A DNA stretch of 8,020 nt from Candidatus Moranbacteria bacterium RIFCSPHIGHO2_02_FULL_40_12b (GTDB lineage Bacteria > Patescibacteriota > Minisyncoccia > Moranbacterales > 2-12-FULL-40-10), in NCBI GenBank assembly GCA_001784725.1, contig MFRX01000015.1:1-8020 (forward strand), read 5' to 3'. Position 1 is the stretch's first letter. Each line of letters starts with the position of its first letter. The notes below the pieces were generated by a model, which made no database searches, had not been told where the DNA came from, and saw only the letters and a program-made list of their open reading frames with translations. Made by a program: the position numbers and the translations under genes. Positions 1 through 5,703 of this stretch are shown here, piece by piece.

Positions 1-976
1 AGGGAAACCGGTGGCCGGCGCCGGCCTTTCCCTCCAATTTTTTCCAGCCGGAAATAAGGGGATCCCCTCCCTGGGGCGTGGCGTACTGCCTTCTCTGGAT
101 TACGCCGGATGCGGCAACGCTTCTGTCCTGGGTTTCCTTTTCGCCGCCGGGGATAATAATCTGATCGCCTTCCGTTATTTGACCGTCCGCTTTAAGGTCG
201 TTGAAAGCGATAATTTTGTCCTTATCCGCTTTGTATTTTTTGGCAATCCCGTCCAAAGTGTCTCCCTTTTTGACAGTATATGAAACCCCGGCTACGGGAA
301 GGATGAAAATTTTATCCCCCGGCTTTATGGAATCCGGATTCTCTATGTCGTTCGCCCAGAGAATCGTATTGACGGTGATTTTGTTTTTTGCCGCGATGGA
401 GCTTATGGTGTCCCCCTCCTCAACTTTATATATTTCCACTCCCCCTTCTTCTTCCGGATCTCTCAACGCCACATTGCTGGCGGTCAGAAGGCCTTGTTCG
501 CTGATCAGCGAGTTCTTTTCCGGATATTCGGACTCTTTATAATCGGGCTCGGGATAGGAACTGGCTTTCATCAGCGGAACAAAAGCCAAATCGTTTTTCC
601 TGACCGCGCCGGGCTGGGAAAGGTTAACCCGGATTTCGTCGCCGGAACTATCTTCCAGATATCCGAACAAAAAACCGCTGGAGCCCTTTCCGGCTGCCAA
701 ATTAGTTGAAGAAACTAAAACAACGCTGGACATAACTACCGACAAAGCTGAATAATTCCTAAGAATGTGCAGCAGTTTTATGGTCCGGCGTTTTTTTATG
801 AAATTTGATATTCTTTTTTGCCAGAAGCAAATTCTGGTGTAGGCATTGCGGAAGTCAACTTTTCTAAGCCAGTCAAAAGGTTTTTTTAGTAAGTTTTTTC
901 TAATAAAAAATAATCCTTCATTTAGCTTTATCCCTGAAATTTGGCTAAGAAACGGGAAAAAACGCGCCAAATCCAA
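1..976 (-). CDS. LysM-domain cell-wall protein, probably with a C-terminal CHAP domain; 3' end cut by window edge
   Basis: The minus-strand frame is open for 325 codons from a TTG at 976 to the left edge. Two LysM peptidoglycan-binding domains are clear: residues about 180-228 (IYKVEEGDTISSIAAKN, ending PGDKIFILP) and 231-279 (SYTVKKGDTLDGIAKKY, ending EGDQIIIPGG). A basic stretch (KKRRTIKLLHILRN) followed by a hydrophobic segment around residues 74-95 looks like a signal anchor, so the protein is probably exported. The frame leaves the window at GAGHRFP. In similar Patescibacteria proteins, as I recall them, this precedes a YGYCTWYVA-type CHAP amidase/endopeptidase domain; that part is inferred. 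The start is a choice. No ATG lies upstream of codon 82 (733), and starting there would remove the basic part of the signal anchor. The TTG at 976 has a weak AGGG 9 bases upstream and a good promoter at 1007-1035. Stops in frame at 982 and 997 exclude a longer protein. Confidence 0.8.
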   Translation of the reverse strand, partial: MDLARFFPFLSQISGIKLNEGLFFIRKNLLKKPFDWLRKVDFRNAYTRICFWQKRISNFIKKRRTIKLLHILRNYSALSVVMSSVVLVSSTNLAAGKGSSGFLFGYLEDSSGDEIRVNLSQPGAVRKNDLAFVPLMKASSYPEPDYKESEYPEKNSLISEQGLLTASNVALRDPEEEGGVEIYKVEEGDTISSIAAKNKITVNTILWANDIENPDSIKPGDKIFILPVAGVSYTVKKGDTLDGIAKKYKADKDKIIAFNDLKADGQITEGDQIIIPGGEKETQDRSVAASGVIQRRQYATPQGGDPLISGWKKLEGKAGAGHRFP

Positions 977-1006
977 GAACTAAAACCCTAATTTTTACTG
1001 GGTTAT

Positions 1007-1035
1007 AGTATATACCTTATATGTTCTTCAGTCAA
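1007..1035 (-). promoter_or_regulatory. Sigma70-type promoter of the LysM gene
   Basis: On the minus strand, TTGACT (1035-1030) and TATACT (1012-1007) are separated by exactly 17 bases. Each box matches the consensus at 5 of 6 positions. Transcription would begin near 1000, giving a leader of about 24 bases before the TTG start at 976, which supports that start. The -35 box forms one arm of the inverted repeat at 1031-1050 and faces the -35 box of the rhodanese operon. Confidence 0.65.
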
Positions 1036-1050
1036 TATATGGATATTGAC
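1031..1050. repeat. Perfect 8+8 bp inverted repeat spanning both divergent -35 boxes; candidate operator
   Basis: GTCAATAT (1031-1038) and ATATTGAC (1043-1050) are perfect inverted copies separated by ATGG. The arms contain most of the -35 boxes of the two divergent promoters. A dimeric regulator binding here could control both directions at once. Part of the symmetry is expected simply because both -35 boxes resemble TTGACA, but the match runs beyond the boxes through ATAT. No regulator gene is visible in the window. Confidence 0.55.
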
Positions 1051-1074
1051 ATTTGCAGAGGACTATGCTATTAT
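1046..1074 (+). promoter_or_regulatory. Strong sigma70-type promoter of the rhodanese-cytochrome operon
   Basis: A perfect TTGACA (1046-1051) and a TATTAT (1069-1074) are separated by 17 bases. Transcription would begin around 1081, giving a leader of about 40 bases that ends with a full-consensus ribosome binding site. This is the best promoter in the window and suggests the operon is well expressed unless the overlapping inverted repeat serves as a repressor site. Confidence 0.75.
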
Positions 1075-1108
1075 CCTATGATGCCTTTGGTATTCATTAA
1101 AAACTGAA

Positions 1109-1115
1109 AAGGAGG
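1109..1115 (+). promoter_or_regulatory. Full-consensus Shine-Dalgarno of the rhodanese gene
   Basis: AAGGAGG at 1109-1115 lies six bases before the ATG at 1122, fixing the start. It is much stronger than the initiation signals of the LysM, helicase and prenyltransferase genes in this window. Confidence 0.85.
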
Positions 1116-1121
1116 TAGAAA

Positions 1122-1640
1122 ATGAAAAAACTGATAAGTTTTTTCGTAATGACAGTAATATCCTTCTTTGTTACCGTTATTGGCTACGCGGGTGACTCAA
1201 ATTTAGCTGAAAAAATCGATGCGGTAATAAGTAAAGGACCAGAGTATAATAATTTTTTTGTCGTTTCAGAAAATATCAGAAACTGGATACAGCAGGGAAA
1301 AAGCGATTTCATCGTAGTTGATGTGAGATTCGGAGAAGAGGGAAAAAAATCCTATGATAGCGGTCATATACCGGGAGCTATCTATATATCATACGAAAAA
1401 CTCTTCAAACCCGAGAATCTCAAAAAACTCCCCTCTAACAAAAAAATTATACTCGTATGCCACATGGGGGCCAGTGAAATTCTGCCATTAATTCCGTTGC
1501 GTATGCTCGGATATGATGCTTATGCCATGCTAATGGGGATGAGTGCGTGGCAGAAAGATTATCCGGCAGCGGAATTTATGAATAAATTGATTGAGGAAAC
1601 AAAAACAAAGAACTATCCTTTGGAAGGAGGCAAGAAATGA
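1122..1640 (+). CDS. Exported single-domain rhodanese-like sulfurtransferase
   Basis: This 172-residue protein starts with a signal peptide: MKK, a hydrophobic core to about residue 20, and a plausible cleavage site after GYA at residue 23. The mature part is one rhodanese domain. VVDVR (residues 65-69) and SGHIPGA (80-86) are family landmarks, and the active-site loop at 113-118, CHMGAS, keeps the catalytic Cys113 and the CxxGxS pattern. Rhodaneses carry sulfane sulfur on this cysteine as a persulfide; export would place it in the periplasm or on the outer face of the membrane. It overlaps the following cytochrome gene by four bases, so the two are probably translationally coupled and functionally linked, for example in handling reduced sulfur with electron transfer. 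The actual substrate is unknown. The single intact cysteine fits an active enzyme rather than a purely regulatory domain. Confidence 0.88.
   Translation: MKKLISFFVMTVISFFVTVIGYAGDSNLAEKIDAVISKGPEYNNFFVVSENIRNWIQQGKSDFIVVDVRFGEEGKKSYDSGHIPGAIYISYEKLFKPENLKKLPSNKKIILVCHMGASEILPLIPLRMLGYDAYAMLMGMSAWQKDYPAAEFMNKLIEETKTKNYPLEGGKK
1624..1630 (+). promoter_or_regulatory. Shine-Dalgarno of the cytochrome gene inside the rhodanese gene
   Basis: AAGGAGG at 1624-1630 lies within the last codons of the rhodanese gene, six bases before the ATG at 1637. It matches the leader signal of the first gene and supports the overlapping ATGA start/stop arrangement. Confidence 0.85.
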
Positions 1641-2191
1641 AAAAATTTTTTATTGTTACTTTACTGCTTCCGTTTGCGTTATTTTTTCTCAACGCAAACG
1701 CAGCCGATTATGTGGGAGCAAAAAAATGCAAGGCATGCCACATCAAACAATTCAAGTCATGGGAAAAAACAACAATGTCAACAAGTTTTGAAAACCTGAA
1801 AGCCGGGGTAAAGACAGAGGAAAAGAAGAAAGCAGGATTAGACACTAATAAAGACTACAGTACTGACAATGGCTGCCTAAAATGCCATACAACGGGTTAT
1901 GGTAAACCAGGTAGTTATCCGGAAAACCAGAAATTTGTCGGCGTACAGTGCGAGGGGTGTCACGGACCTGGAAGTAATTATCTCGAGATAATGAAAAAGA
2001 ACAAGGAATTTAAACTTGCTGATGCAAAAAAAGCAGGCCTTATAATTCCTTCGGAAGATGAAAAAGGTTGCATAGTATGCCATGGCGGAGACAGTCCTTT
2101 TACTGAAAAAGTTGATGTTAAATATAAATTTAACTTTAAAGAAAAGCTCAAAAATACGCACGAAAAATTCCCGTTAAAGTACCAACACTAA
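1637..2191 (+). CDS. Exported tetraheme c-type cytochrome, cytochrome c554-like family
   Basis: This 184-residue protein has a signal peptide (MKK, hydrophobic residues 4-18, likely cleavage after ANA at residue 22). It carries four heme c attachment motifs: CKACH (31-35), CLKCH (80-84), CEGCH (105-109) followed by GPGS, and CIVCH (145-149). Spacing and landmarks, including SW shortly after the first motif and CEGCHGPGS, resemble cytochrome c554-type multiheme proteins, which carry electrons outside the cytoplasmic membrane. Only His175 and His184 lie outside the heme motifs. Met47 sits where relatives, as I recall them, usually have a distal histidine ligand, so one heme may be His/Met or five-coordinate. 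The gene starts within the rhodanese stop (ATGA) and is followed by a terminator. It needs a Sec route and a heme c maturation system, neither visible here. It looks out of place among the surrounding genes. Confidence 0.88.
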   Translation: MKKFFIVTLLLPFALFFLNANAADYVGAKKCKACHIKQFKSWEKTTMSTSFENLKAGVKTEEKKKAGLDTNKDYSTDNGCLKCHTTGYGKPGSYPENQKFVGVQCEGCHGPGSNYLEIMKKNKEFKLADAKKAGLIIPSEDEKGCIVCHGGDSPFTEKVDVKYKFNFKEKLKNTHEKFPLKYQH

Positions 2192-2196
2192 GCGTG

Positions 2197-2225
2197 AAAC
2201 GGACTCGGAAACCCAAGTCCGTTTT
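2197..2225 (+). terminator. Intrinsic terminator of the rhodanese-cytochrome operon
   Basis: Six bases after the cytochrome stop, AAACGGACT (2197-2205) pairs perfectly with AGTCCGTTT (2216-2224) around a 10-base loop, with GG/CC in the loop able to add pairs. The stem runs into a short T tract (2222-2225) before AAATT. The T tract is short, so efficiency is uncertain, but the position is right. It closes the operon as an independent transcription unit. Confidence 0.7.
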
Positions 2226-2292
2226 AAATTGTATTCCTTGCAAAATTAAGTTAAAATAAAGTTGTGCGACATTAATAATTAGTCCTTACAAT

Positions 2293-2340
2293 GTTCTCCT
2301 CTCTCTTTCAAGGGAGAGGATTCGAGGTGAGGGTAAAAAA
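2293..2340 (+). repeat. Palindromic repeat, copy A, supplying the recombinase ribosome binding site
   Basis: CCTCTCTCT (2298-2306) pairs with AGGGAGAGG (2311-2319), with one G-T wobble, around a TTCA loop. It is followed by GATTCGAGG, then TGAGGG and an A run. About 47 bases align with the copy inside the recombinase gene (2977-3026) with only a few differences. The tail contains GAGG (2324-2327) and GAGGG (2329-2333), the latter seven bases before the ATG at 2341, so the repeat itself provides the Shine-Dalgarno. A possible -10 box TACAAT (2287-2292) lies just before it without a convincing -35. The rest of 2226-2292 is AT-rich with no other signal. Confidence 0.75.
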
Positions 2341-3294
2341 ATGAAATTACAAGAATTACTTCAAAACTTTCTTGAATACCTGGAAATTGAAAAAGGCCGT
2401 TCCCAGAAAACGATAGAAAACTACCATCATTACCTCTCGCGTTTTTTGGGATGGGCGAAAATTTCCGACCCCAAGGATATAACTATGGACCTTACCAAAA
2501 AATACCGGCTTTACCTCAACCGATTGCGGGATGCGAAAGGGAAAGAGTTGAAAAAAATCACCCAAAACTACCACGTCATCGCGCTCCGCAATTTTCTGAA
2601 GTACCTGGCCAGACAGGATATCAAAACGCTCTCGGCCGAAAAAATAGAAGTGGGAAAAAATCCGTCGCAGATTATTGAATTTCTGGAACCGGAAGAATTG
2701 GAACGGCTTTTATCGTCAGCCAACGGCGCGGATTTCAAATCGCTGCGGGACAAAGCTATTCTGGAACTGCTTTTTTCAGCCGGGCTTCGTGTTTCAGAAC
2801 TGGTGAATCTGAACCGCGAGCAGGTAAATCTCAAAAAACAGGAATTCAGCGTGAAGGGAAAGGGCGGGAAAATAAGAATTGTTTTTATTTCCGACTCCGC
2901 CAGATTCGCCATTGAAAAATATCTGGATAAAAGAACGGATTTTGACCCGGCCATCTTTACAAGAACGCGAACAACGTCCTCCTCTCCCTTTCAGGGAGAG
3001 GATTCGAGGAGAGGGTTTAAAAAAAAGATTAATGATGGCGACCTGCGCCTTACTCCCCGAAGCATCCAGCGAATTGTGAAATATTACTCCGCTAAAGCGG
3101 GCTTGATGAAAAATGTCCATCCGCATACCTTGCGCCACAGTTTCGCGACCGATCTTCTCGCCAACGGAGCTGACATCAGGAGCGTCCAGGCGATGCTTGG
3201 ACACTCTTCTATTACTACAACCCAAATTTATACCCATGTCACCAACCAGCAGCTCAAAGAAATCCACAAAAAGTTCCACGGAAAGAAAAAATAG
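2341..3294 (+). CDS. xerD: XerD-type tyrosine recombinase with an in-frame repeat insertion
   Basis: This 317-residue protein has an N-terminal SAM-like DNA-binding domain (about residues 1-90; EIEKGRSQKTIENYHHYL is typical) and a C-terminal catalytic domain. All catalytic residues of the family are present: Arg150 (GLRVSEL), Lys174 (KGKGGK), His262 and Arg265 (HTLRH), His288 (LGHSS) and nucleophile Tyr297 (IYTHV). The C-terminal end resembles XerD, which with XerC resolves chromosome dimers at dif, but a phage- or element-type integrase cannot be excluded. Residues about 211-229 (TSSSPFQGEDSRRGF) are encoded by a palindromic repeat inserted in frame in a variable loop between Arg/Lys and the HxxR motif; without it the length is about 298, usual for XerD. 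No dif site was identified nearby. A bidirectional terminator follows. Confidence 0.88.
   Translation: MKLQELLQNFLEYLEIEKGRSQKTIENYHHYLSRFLGWAKISDPKDITMDLTKKYRLYLNRLRDAKGKELKKITQNYHVIALRNFLKYLARQDIKTLSAEKIEVGKNPSQIIEFLEPEELERLLSSANGADFKSLRDKAILELLFSAGLRVSELVNLNREQVNLKKQEFSVKGKGGKIRIVFISDSARFAIEKYLDKRTDFDPAIFTRTRTTSSSPFQGEDSRRGFKKKINDGDLRLTPRSIQRIVKYYSAKAGLMKNVHPHTLRHSFATDLLANGADIRSVQAMLGHSSITTTQIYTHVTNQQLKEIHKKFHGKKK
2977..3026 (+). repeat. Palindromic repeat, copy B, inside the recombinase gene
   Basis: CCTCTCCCT (2981-2989) and AGGGAGAGG (2993-3001) form a perfect 9-bp stem around TTC. They are followed by GATTCGAGGAGAGGG and a T/A tail, as in copy A. The element is read as SSSPFQGEDSRRGFKKK without a stop and leaves the recombinase frame intact. 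In principle this resembles the Rickettsia palindromic elements found inside genes, although I see no sequence relationship to those. Confidence 0.8.
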
Positions 3295-3297
3295 ATT

Positions 3298-3360
3298 AAA
3301 AAACTATTCTCAAATTCTTACTTGCCCGCCTTTGGAGGGAGAATATGAGAATACTTTTTT
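3298..3360. terminator. Bidirectional intrinsic terminator between convergent recombinase and helicase genes
   Basis: TATTCTCA (3305-3312) pairs with TGAGAATA (3346-3353). After an A-A mismatch, ATTCT (3314-3318) pairs with AGAAT (3340-3344). The apex holds CCC-G-CC, TTT, GG-A-GGG, which can pair further. The hairpin has six A on its left (3298-3303) and six T on its right (3355-3360), so it can end transcripts from both sides. The apex (GCCTTTGGAGGGAGA) resembles a worn copy of the palindromic repeat seen at 2293 and 2977, but this is uncertain. Confidence 0.75.
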
Positions 3361-3374
3361 ATTTGAATAAATAC

Positions 3375-5582
3375 TTACTTTATTTTTTTCAGCTTCGCAA
3401 ATTCCAAAGAAAGTTTTTTGAGCCCCGCTTTCTTGAAAGCGATGGTGGCGGTGTCGCCTTTTACGGAAATCACCAAACCCTCTCCGAATTGATCGTGGCG
3501 GACGCGATCGCCGTCTTTGATATTAGTATTTAGTATTTTGTATTTAGTATCTAGTATATCATTTTTAAATTTTGAATTGTAATTTTGACTTTTGATTTTT
3601 GATTTTTTATTTTCAGCATCTTGCAAGAGATGCGGTGGGATATCATCTAAGAATCTTGACGGCGAATTCATCTGGGTTGAGCCGAAAATGTTCCGCTCGC
3701 TTGTGAAAAGCAGATAGACCTTCTCTTTGGCGCGAGTAATACCGACATACATCAGCCGCCTTTCTTCTTCCATATCATGGGGCGAGAGCATGCTGCGCGA
3801 ATGGGGCAAAATTCCTTCCTCCAGTCCGACAATAAACACGCAGGCGAATTCAAGCCCTTTTGCGGAATGCAACGTCATCAGATGCACCGAATTTTTATTT
3901 TGGTCTATTTTATCCGTATCCGATGCTAGCGCCACTTCTTCCAAAAATGCCTCCAGCGCCGCAGCGCCCTCCAGGCCTTCGAATTTTCTGGCGACTGACA
4001 GAAGCTCCCGTGCGTTTTCATGGCGCGTTTCTCCTTCTATCGTCCCGTCATTGAGGTATTTTTCGTATCCCGATTCGCGGTAGACCTTCTCAATAAAGTC
4101 CGCCAGTTTCAGCCGCTTGGATATTTCATTCATCCTTTTTATAAAATCGCAGAACTTTATTATACTATCGAATTTTGAATTTTGAATTTTGAATTTTGAA
4201 TTTGTTTCGGATTTCGAATTTAGGATTTCGGATTTTAATCCCATGCTGATTGGATCAGTGCTGTTTTCTTTAGCTATATTTATCCAACTAGAAAGCGTGA
4301 CTTCTCCTATCCCGCGACGGGGCTCGTTTATTATTCTTTCCAAAGAAACCGCGTCGCTGAAATTATTAATCAACTTCAAATACGCCACGACGTCTTTGAT
4401 TTCTTTGCGCTGGTAGAATTTTATCCCGCCCACGATCCGGTAAGGAATGGATTTATTGAGAAAGATCTCCTCAATCACCCGCGATTGCGCGTTGGTGCGG
4501 TATAGCACTACGAAATCGGAATATTTTTTGTTTCCGCTTTTAATTATTTCTTCCGCCACAAATTCCGCTTCATCTTCTTCGTCTTCCGCCTCATAGGAAG
4601 TTATTAAATGCCCCTCTTTTTTTTCCGTCCAAAGTTTTTTGTCCTTGCGGAAAATGTTTTTGGAAATAATTCCGTAGGCCGCATCCAAGATCGCCTGGGT
4701 AGACCGGTAATTCTGCTCCAGCTTGAAAATCTTGGCCTCCGGATAGTCCTTTTCAAAATCCAGGATATTTTTCACGTCTGCGCCACGGAATAGATATATA
4801 CTTTGCCAGTCGTCGCCCACGACGCAGAGATTTCGGTGCTTTTCCGCTAAGAGATTGACTAAAACATATTGGGCGTGATTGGTATCCTGGTATTCATCCA
4901 CCAAGATATAGCGGAAAAGCCGCTGGTATTTTTCCAAGACCTCGGGAAATTTTTTGAATATTTCCACGGTAAGCATGATTAAGTCGTCAAAATCAAGGGA
5001 GTTGCTGTTTTTAAGTTCTGCTTGATACGCCTGGTAAAACTTTGCGGCTATTTCTTCAAAATATCCGCCGGCTTCGCCTTCAAAACGTTTGGCGTTAACC
5101 AGCTCATTTTTTGCTTTGGATATGTGATGGAGAAAAGAGGAAGGATTGAATTGATTGGGGCTTAATTCCATTTTTTTGAAAATTTTTTTAGCTAGCGCCA
5201 GATGATCCTGCTCATCAATGATATTGAATGATCTTTTATATCCGATTTTGTCTATTTCGCGCCGCAAAATCTTCGCGCAAATGCTATGAAAAGTCCCCAC
5301 ATAAGGACCATTAACCATTGACCATTGACCATTGACCAAGTTATCACTTGTTGCAAGCAACTTACCGATGCGCTCTTTCATTTCTCCCGCCGCCTTGTTG
5401 GTAAAAGTGACGGCCAGAATATTTTGCGGCTTTATCTTCTTTTCCTTTATCAAATATGCCACCCGATGGGTGAGCATCCTGGTCTTCCCCGAACCGGCTC
5501 CGGCAATGATTAAAACAGGGCCATCGGTGCTTTGAACGGCTTCTCTTTGGGAGGGGTTCAGCCCTTTTAATACTTCATGCAT
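3375..5582 (-). CDS. pcrA: PcrA/UvrD-family superfamily 1A DNA helicase with C-terminal Tudor-like domain
   Basis: The 735-residue protein has the ordered SF1A motifs: Walker A GAGSGKT (28-34), TFTNKAA (59-65), GTFHS (96-100), DEYQD (229-233), GDDWQSIY (256-263), QNYRS (290-294), LHSAKGLEF (571-579) and VGITRAKE (613-620). This family unwinds DNA 3' to 5' in repair and in clearing proteins and R-loops from DNA. Residues 690-735 (GDRVRHDQFGEGLV onward) match the Tudor-like tail by which PcrA/UvrD contacts RNA polymerase. Three stretches have an odd composition and are encoded by 7-bp repeat arrays: about 82-92 (NGQWSMVNG), 449-471 (NSKFKIQNSKF) and 657-688, the linker before the Tudor domain. 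The motifs around them are intact, so the enzyme is probably active. The start ATG at 5582 has no Shine-Dalgarno and a -10 box only seven bases upstream, suggesting a leaderless mRNA. Confidence 0.95.
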   Translation of the reverse strand: MHEVLKGLNPSQREAVQSTDGPVLIIAGAGSGKTRMLTHRVAYLIKEKKIKPQNILAVTFTNKAAGEMKERIGKLLATSDNLVNGQWSMVNGPYVGTFHSICAKILRREIDKIGYKRSFNIIDEQDHLALAKKIFKKMELSPNQFNPSSFLHHISKAKNELVNAKRFEGEAGGYFEEIAAKFYQAYQAELKNSNSLDFDDLIMLTVEIFKKFPEVLEKYQRLFRYILVDEYQDTNHAQYVLVNLLAEKHRNLCVVGDDWQSIYLFRGADVKNILDFEKDYPEAKIFKLEQNYRSTQAILDAAYGIISKNIFRKDKKLWTEKKEGHLITSYEAEDEEDEAEFVAEEIIKSGNKKYSDFVVLYRTNAQSRVIEEIFLNKSIPYRIVGGIKFYQRKEIKDVVAYLKLINNFSDAVSLERIINEPRRGIGEVTLSSWINIAKENSTDPISMGLKSEILNSKSETNSKFKIQNSKFDSIIKFCDFIKRMNEISKRLKLADFIEKVYRESGYEKYLNDGTIEGETRHENARELLSVARKFEGLEGAAALEAFLEEVALASDTDKIDQNKNSVHLMTLHSAKGLEFACVFIVGLEEGILPHSRSMLSPHDMEEERRLMYVGITRAKEKVYLLFTSERNIFGSTQMNSPSRFLDDIPPHLLQDAENKKSKIKSQNYNSKFKNDILDTKYKILNTNIKDGDRVRHDQFGEGLVISVKGDTATIAFKKAGLKKLSLEFAKLKKIK
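3523..3607. repeat. Degenerate 7-bp repeat arrays in the helicase C-terminal linker
   Basis: Five units with consensus TTAGTAT fill 3523-3557 (the third is TTTGTAT, the fifth CTAGTAT). A looser period-7 block follows at about 3566-3607, ending with GACTTTT, GATTTTT, GATTTTT. Read on the minus strand they encode KKSKIKSQNYNSKFK and DTKYKILNTNIKD, a polar Lys/Asn-rich linker before the Tudor-like domain. In the third TTAGTAT unit, base 3539 departs from the consensus; the consensus base would make an in-frame TAA. Confidence 0.8.
4171..4232. repeat. 7-bp repeat array inside the helicase gene (AATTTTG and TTTCGGA units)
   Basis: Four exact AATTTTG units (4171-4198) and a shortened fifth are followed by TTTCGGA, TTTCGAA, TTTAGGA and TTTCGGA (4205-4232). 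On the coding strand they read as KSEILNSKSETNSKFKIQN without a stop, at about residues 450-470 in the 2B region. Repeats of the opposite orientation would bring TGA into the frame within 21 bases. Confidence 0.85.
5306..5338. repeat. 7-bp repeat array inside the helicase gene (GACCATT units)
   Basis: GACCATT (5306-5312), AACCATT (5313-5319), GACCATT (5320-5326), GACCATT (5327-5333) and a partial GACCA (5334-5338). The coding strand reads VNGQWSMVNG at residues about 83-92, just before the GTFHS motif, where related helicases have a loop of variable length. Confidence 0.85.
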
Positions 5583-5589
5583 GAATAAT

Positions 5590-5598
5590 ATTGTAGCA
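5590..5598 (-). promoter_or_regulatory. Extended -10 promoter element of the helicase gene, probably leaderless transcript
   Basis: The minus strand reads TGC (5598-5596) then TACAAT (5595-5590), an extended -10 box without a clear -35. Its downstream edge lies seven bases before the ATG at 5582, so the transcript would begin at or next to the start codon. The absence of a Shine-Dalgarno agrees with this. Confidence 0.5.
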
Positions 5599-5653
5599 CA
5601 TAAAATAAATAAAAAATAAAATACTAAAAATAAAAAATTATGTTAATTTGTTT

Positions 5654-5682
5654 TTGATTTTTACTAACTTGCCTATTAATAT
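5654..5682 (+). promoter_or_regulatory. Possible promoter of the UbiA-family gene
   Basis: TTGATT (5654-5659) and TAATAT (5677-5682) are 17 bases apart, giving a start near 5689 and a leader of about 15 bases. The region is very AT-rich, so chance matches are likely; this is a weak call. Confidence 0.4.
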
Positions 5683-5703
5683 GGTTTGCTGTAAATTCAG
5701 ATT

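Noticed and set aside
11..709. Three plus-strand open frames (11-283, 201-542, 494-709)
   Set aside because: They lie opposite the LysM gene, whose minus-strand translation shows two clear LysM domains; the plus frames show no recognisable protein.
1000..1016. Imperfect palindrome GGGTTATAGTATATACC as a possible dif or recombinase site for the nearby XerD
   Set aside because: It does not fit the two 11-base arms plus 6-base centre of dif, and the bases are already explained by the -10 box of the LysM promoter.
1638..1640. TGA read as an amino acid, as in Gracilibacteria and SR1
   Set aside because: The TGA ending the rhodanese coincides with a well-signalled overlapping start, and no gene in the window needs TGA as sense.
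2262..2292. GTGCGACATTAATAATTAG as a dif-like or attachment site beside the recombinase gene
   Set aside because: Only the first few bases resemble a dif arm and no matching repeat was found on the other side of the operon.
977..2292. Cytochrome operon as a cassette with flanking direct repeats moved by the adjacent recombinase
   Set aside because: Comparing 977-1045 with 2226-2292 by eye showed no direct or inverted repeats long enough to be attachment sites.
2794..3279. Long minus-strand open frame of 161 codons opposite the recombinase gene
   Set aside because: It is the reverse of conserved recombinase motifs and has no recognisable features or start signal.
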